The notes under the pieces were generated by a model. It was not told where the DNA came from. It searched no databases and saw only the letters and a program-made list of their open reading frames with translations. The translations under genes were made by a program, and so were the position numbers. A DNA stretch of 8,667 bases, taken from positions 1-8,667 of the forward strand of contig JAPLNJ010000269.1 in assembly GCA_026692885.1 (NCBI GenBank), written 5' to 3'. Shown here piece after piece: positions 7,029 to 8,667 of the stretch; the stretch's first letter is position 1, and each line of letters starts with the position of its first letter. This DNA is from Planctomycetota bacterium (lineage in GTDB: Bacteria > Planctomycetota > Planctomycetia > Pirellulales > Pirellulaceae).

Positions 7029-7487
7029 CGGGAAATCCGGATCGTTAGGCAGCACCTGAGCGGACACGTAGGCGTCCGGCTCGAACGCGGCCACGTTCGG
7101 ATTGTCGGCCAGCGCCGCACGGATTGGATCGGACGGATCGGTCGGATCCGTCCGATCCGTCCGATCCGTCGAAGTGGTCGAACGCACGAGCACCTGGCCT
7201 GGCAGGCCCAGGCCGCGGATCACCTGGAAATCGGCTGCCGCCGTGTCTAACAGCTGCTCGACTTGCGCAACCGAGCCGGCCGTGGCCTCTGCGGTCAAAC
7301 GGACGATCCAGTTACTGCCCTGCGGCGGCATCGCCATCGGACCATAGACGGCGGACGAGGCCCCGGCCGACGCGGTTTTCAAGCCGGCCCCAGGTTCAGG
7401 TGCGACGGCAAACCAAGCGGGCGAGACTTGGCCGTAGTCATCCAGGCCGCTGCCGTTCAGCAGCACGCGCGGCTCGATCGGTTCCAC
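7002..7487 (-). pseudogene. N-terminal fragment of the same protease gene: LEPR-XLL-like motif plus S8 prodomain, frameshifted
   Basis: The frame encodes 161 residues from GTG 7487. It begins VEPIEPRVLLNG, which resembles the LEPR-XLL signature at the start of large planctomycete exported proteins. The segment NWIVRLTAEAT to NPNVAAFEPDAYV looks like the propeptide that precedes fervidolysin-type S8 catalytic domains, and PNDPDFPSMTDLHN is the usual linker into the catalytic domain. It stops as MTDLHNR-TGA at 7004-7002. The next module, MTDLHNVGQFD, is in a different frame. Deleting one unit of the 20-bp duplication joins the two exactly (MTDLHN-VGQFD), so this is the 5' part of the gene below, not a separate gene. 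An in-frame TGA lies three codons upstream of GTG 7487. No good Shine-Dalgarno precedes the GTG, so the true start was probably ATG 7580. Confidence 0.8.
7126..7171. repeat. 9-bp repeats forming a perfect 14-bp inverted repeat in the prodomain linker
   Basis: Arms 7126-7139 and 7145-7158 are perfect reverse complements with a 5-base loop. The 9-bp unit GATCCGTCC recurs at 7145-7153, 7154-7162 and, with one change, 7163-7171. On the minus strand this encodes a Thr-Asp-Arg/Pro linker (TDRTDRTDPTDPSDP) inserted in the S8 prodomain. Being inside the frame, it is not a terminator. Confidence 0.85.
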
Positions 7488-7496
7488 TCGCAGAAA

Positions 7497-7580
7497 TCAA
7501 TATCGTCGCTGCCGTCGCGCGGACCGCGTCCATTTCGCCACGGACGATGCGCTGCGTCTGGCCGCTGGATTGTCTGTCAT
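7497..7580 (-). pseudogene. Original N-terminus of the protease gene, cut off by an in-frame TGA
   Basis: ATG 7580 opens 27 codons (MTDNPAARR...RRQRRY) ending in TGA 7499-7497. They are in the same frame as the LEPR-XLL-like fragment that follows directly (F-L-R-V-E-P-I-E-P-R). An Arg-rich stretch just ahead of an LEPR motif is the normal N-terminal layout in this family. A GGAG Shine-Dalgarno sits 8 bases before the ATG. The simplest reading is that this is the true start and that the TGA is a nonsense change, for example CGA (Arg) to TGA, which would restore RRYRFLRVEPIEPR. A sequencing error is also possible. Reinitiation at GTG 7487, ten bases further on, cannot be excluded. Confidence 0.6.
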
Positions 7581-7627
7581 GCTGTCGTCTCCGTTCTTCC
7601 TCGCTGACGCTTCGGGTTACGATTCAT
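7580..7627 (-). other. 16-codon mini-ORF linking two genes by ATGA overlaps
   Basis: ATG 7627 overlaps the stop of the upstream gene as ATGA (7627-7624). It opens 16 codons (MNRNPKRQRGRTETTA) whose TGA (7579-7577) overlaps the next start, ATG 7580, again as ATGA. Such overlaps allow termination-reinitiation coupling. The peptide is strongly basic and resembles nothing I recognise. It may be only a spacer, and the overlaps could be chance. Confidence 0.3.
7589..7592 (-). promoter_or_regulatory. Shine-Dalgarno site for ATG 7580
   Basis: The minus strand reads GGAG, then 8 bases (ACGACAGC), then ATG. More purines (AGGAAG) lie further upstream. This supports ATG 7580 over GTG 7487 as the native start. 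No promoter-like or terminator-like element is visible in the 43 bases between the upstream stop and this start, which suggests cotranscription with the gene ending at 7624. Confidence 0.6.
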
Positions 7628-8667
7628 ACAATCTCACCGGGCAGCGGCAAACGCTGACGGTGAAGCCGATCCTCGGCCAGCAAGCCCCACAACTCCTCAT
7701 CCTGTTCGCCATTCTCCAGCGACCACCAGGGCCCCGTCACGGGCGATTCGGCTTCCCCGCGAGTGATTGTCGACGAATTCAAGTGACTGATCACCACCAG
7801 CACGTCTTGCGCGCTCACCCACCGATCGCCGTTCACGTCGGCGTACGTGACCGGCAGCCCCGGCTCGACGTACCAGACCGAAGCATCCTGCGGCCAGCCG
7901 CGGTTGATATAGTTGATCAGGGTCAGTACGTCCAGTGGCGTGACCAGGCCGTCGTTGTTCGTGTCCAGCGGCTGCCGCGGATTCTGGGCTGGCGGCCGAT
8001 CTGCGACCGGCAAGCCGATGATGGTCAGCAACCCGTCCACGCTGTCGGTCGCCGCATTCGTCGGAGCCGGCGTCAGGACCAATTCGTTCAGCCCGTCATC
8101 AAAGGCCGCCGTGTAGGTCGTGTTGAAAGACGCCAGCAGATTAAGGGGCGAGGGACCACCGCTTGCCTGTGCGCCGATGGTCAGCGTGAAGCTGACCAAC
8201 GTGCCTTCCGTGCCCGCCGGTATCAGGCCGGTCCCCGCCGCCGAGGATGCCGTGTAGATGAGCTTGCCCGGCACCGGGTTGGTCCACAGCCCGCTGAAGC
8301 CCCGCTCGCCAATCAGGCTGCCCAGTTGAGCACTGGTGACCGTGAACAGCGTGGGATCGAATTCCATCGCCAAATCGAAGCCGCTGAGCGTAATCCCTGC
8401 GGGTTCGGTCACGTGCAGTCGCACGGGAACGGTCATGGCATCTCCCGGCGAGCCGGACAAATTCTGAGGAATGTACAGCGTGGGATCTGCGCCAGTCGCC
8501 GTCGGCGGCGTGATCCCGGTGGGCAACGCCGGCACGTTCGCCATCGGCACCTGTCCAATCACCCGTTGGAGACCGACCGTGTCGTTCGCCTGCAGCAAGT
8601 TATTCCGCGTCAGATCCGCCAGCAAGCGTGGATCGGCCAATTGGTAGGCGGACAGGCCGGTATTGAT
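7624..8667 (-). CDS. C-terminal part of a dockerin-cohesin-dockerin protein (partial at its 5' end)
   Basis: The frame encodes 347 residues, open at the right edge and ending in TGA 7626-7624. It starts inside a dockerin (LADPRLLADLT...LQRVIGQVP), continues with a cohesin-like beta-sandwich (TLYIPQNLSGSPGD onward, about residues 60-215), and then a second dockerin with two canonical calcium loops (DTNNDGLVTPLD and DVNGDRWVSAQD). A tail of about 50 residues rich in Glu, Trp and Leu has no membrane anchor or sorting motif that I recognise. TTG 8640 is only an internal codon, not a start. The first 138 bases are identical to window positions 1-138, where the same dockerin ends the giant ORF in the same frame. 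This is therefore probably the missing C-terminus of that gene, or of an adjacent copy. Cohesin-dockerin pairs mediate calcium-dependent protein assembly in cellulosomes. Their partners in planctomycetes are mostly unknown. Confidence 0.85.
   Translation of the reverse strand: MNTGLSAYQLADPRLLADLTRNNLLQANDTVGLQRVIGQVPMANVPALPTGITPPTATGADPTLYIPQNLSGSPGDAMTVPVRLHVTEPAGITLSGFDLAMEFDPTLFTVTSAQLGSLIGERGFSGLWTNPVPGKLIYTASSAAGTGLIPAGTEGTLVSFTLTIGAQASGGPSPLNLLASFNTTYTAAFDDGLNELVLTPAPTNAATDSVDGLLTIIGLPVADRPPAQNPRQPLDTNNDGLVTPLDVLTLINYINRGWPQDASVWYVEPGLPVTYADVNGDRWVSAQDVLVVISHLNSSTITRGEAESPVTGPWWSLENGEQDEELWGLLAEDRLHRQRLPLPGEIV
7778..7984 (-). other. Dockerin domain 2 (canonical)
   Basis: NPRQPLDTNNDGLVTPLDVLTLINYIN (loop 7965-7930) and ADVNGDRWVSAQDVLVVISHLN (loop 7839-7804) each have Asp/Asn at loop positions 1, 3, 5 and Asp at 12. 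This is a textbook type I-like dockerin. A tail of about 50 residues (ITRGEAESPVTGPWWSLENG...) follows to the stop. Confidence 0.9.
8020..8485 (-). other. Cohesin-like domain 2
   Basis: TLYIPQNLSGSPGDAMTVPVRLHVTEPAGITLSGFDLAMEFDPTLFTVTSAQLG, then LVSFTLTIGAQASGGPSPLNLL, is a good cohesin match: a GDxxxVPV strand, a FxLxFDPxxF strand and a late LxxFxxxxxA strand. It lies between dockerin 1 and dockerin 2, and is closer to the family pattern than cohesin 1. Confidence 0.75.
8530..8667. repeat. Right copy of the 138-bp exact terminal direct repeat
   Basis: This is the identical copy of 1-138. It encodes the second half of dockerin 1 on the minus strand. Left of it (8529 and lower) the reading continues into cohesin 2, so this copy supplies the downstream context that the left copy lacks. 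Confidence 0.98.

Noticed and set aside
6343..7059. A 238-codon plus-strand open frame
   Set aside because: It is antisense to the S8 catalytic domain, whose triad and motifs on the minus strand are unambiguous. It has no domain signature.
7126..7158. Rho-independent terminator at the 14-bp hairpin
   Set aside because: It lies inside the prodomain reading frame, has no following T-run on the coding strand, and is explained by the TDR/TDP coding repeat.
7497..7499. TGA read as an amino acid (recoding or selenocysteine)
   Set aside because: No SECIS-like hairpin is apparent directly downstream, the site is in a poorly conserved basic N-terminus, and every other gene end seen here uses TGA as stop.
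1..8529. A small circular plasmid or phage genome
   Set aside because: There is no replication, mobilisation, capsid or integrase gene, and only 43 non-coding bases remain. The terminal repeat alone is explained at least as well by an assembly cycle.
8638..8640. TTG 8640 as start of a 338-residue gene
   Set aside because: The same frame is open upstream to the window edge and reads through a dockerin repeat, so TTG 8640 is an internal Leu codon. No Shine-Dalgarno precedes it.

Overview
The window is GC-rich, almost entirely coding on the minus strand, and carries one giant modular, probably secreted or surface-attached protein. No rRNA, tRNA, CRISPR, transposase or replication gene is visible. 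The module set points to a planctomycete, probably near Pirellulales: an LEPR-XLL-type N-terminus, a subtilisin-like S8 protease, a CSLREA-like/beta-helix region with a choice-of-anchor Q motif, SdrD-B-like linkers, PD40 and FG-GAP propellers, and cohesin and dockerin modules. This is inferred from architecture, not from a marker gene.

Layout, in minus-strand (transcription) order. 8667-7624 is the 3' end of a gene (rest of a dockerin, a cohesin, a canonical dockerin, a charged tail, stop). After 43 non-coding bases with a good Shine-Dalgarno, a second reading starts at ATG 7580. It has a basic N-terminus, an in-frame TGA (7499-7497), an LEPR-XLL-like motif, an S8 prodomain with a low-complexity linker, and then a 20-bp exact tandem duplication (6989-7028) that shifts the frame. 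From ATG 7005 one frame is open for 2,335 codons to the window edge. It encodes the S8 catalytic domain, a beta-helix, SdrD-B 1, a seven-repeat PD40 propeller, SdrD-B 2 and 3, a seven-repeat FG-GAP propeller, an Ig-like domain, a cohesin and a dockerin.

The first and last 138 bases are identical, so the contig closes on itself with a period of 8,529 bp, a multiple of three. If closed, the open frame that runs off the left edge continues in frame into the gene end at the right edge. Removing one 20-bp unit and reading the TGA as sense then gives one gene of about 2,821 residues, with only 43 bp between its stop and its own start. The window is therefore best read as one period of a collapsed tandem array of this gene, a circle carrying little but this gene, or two paralogues sharing the dockerin segment. 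I favour an assembly-graph cycle caused by tandem or paralogous copies, because a circle with 43 non-coding bases and no replication gene is an unlikely replicon.

If intact, the protein would be an extracellular calcium-dependent serine protease joined to two beta-propellers and cohesin/dockerin modules that could assemble it into a surface complex. As sequenced it is broken near the N-terminus by two lesions, unless termination-reinitiation rescues translation: the catalytic ORF starts at an ATGA overlap with the stop of the prodomain ORF.
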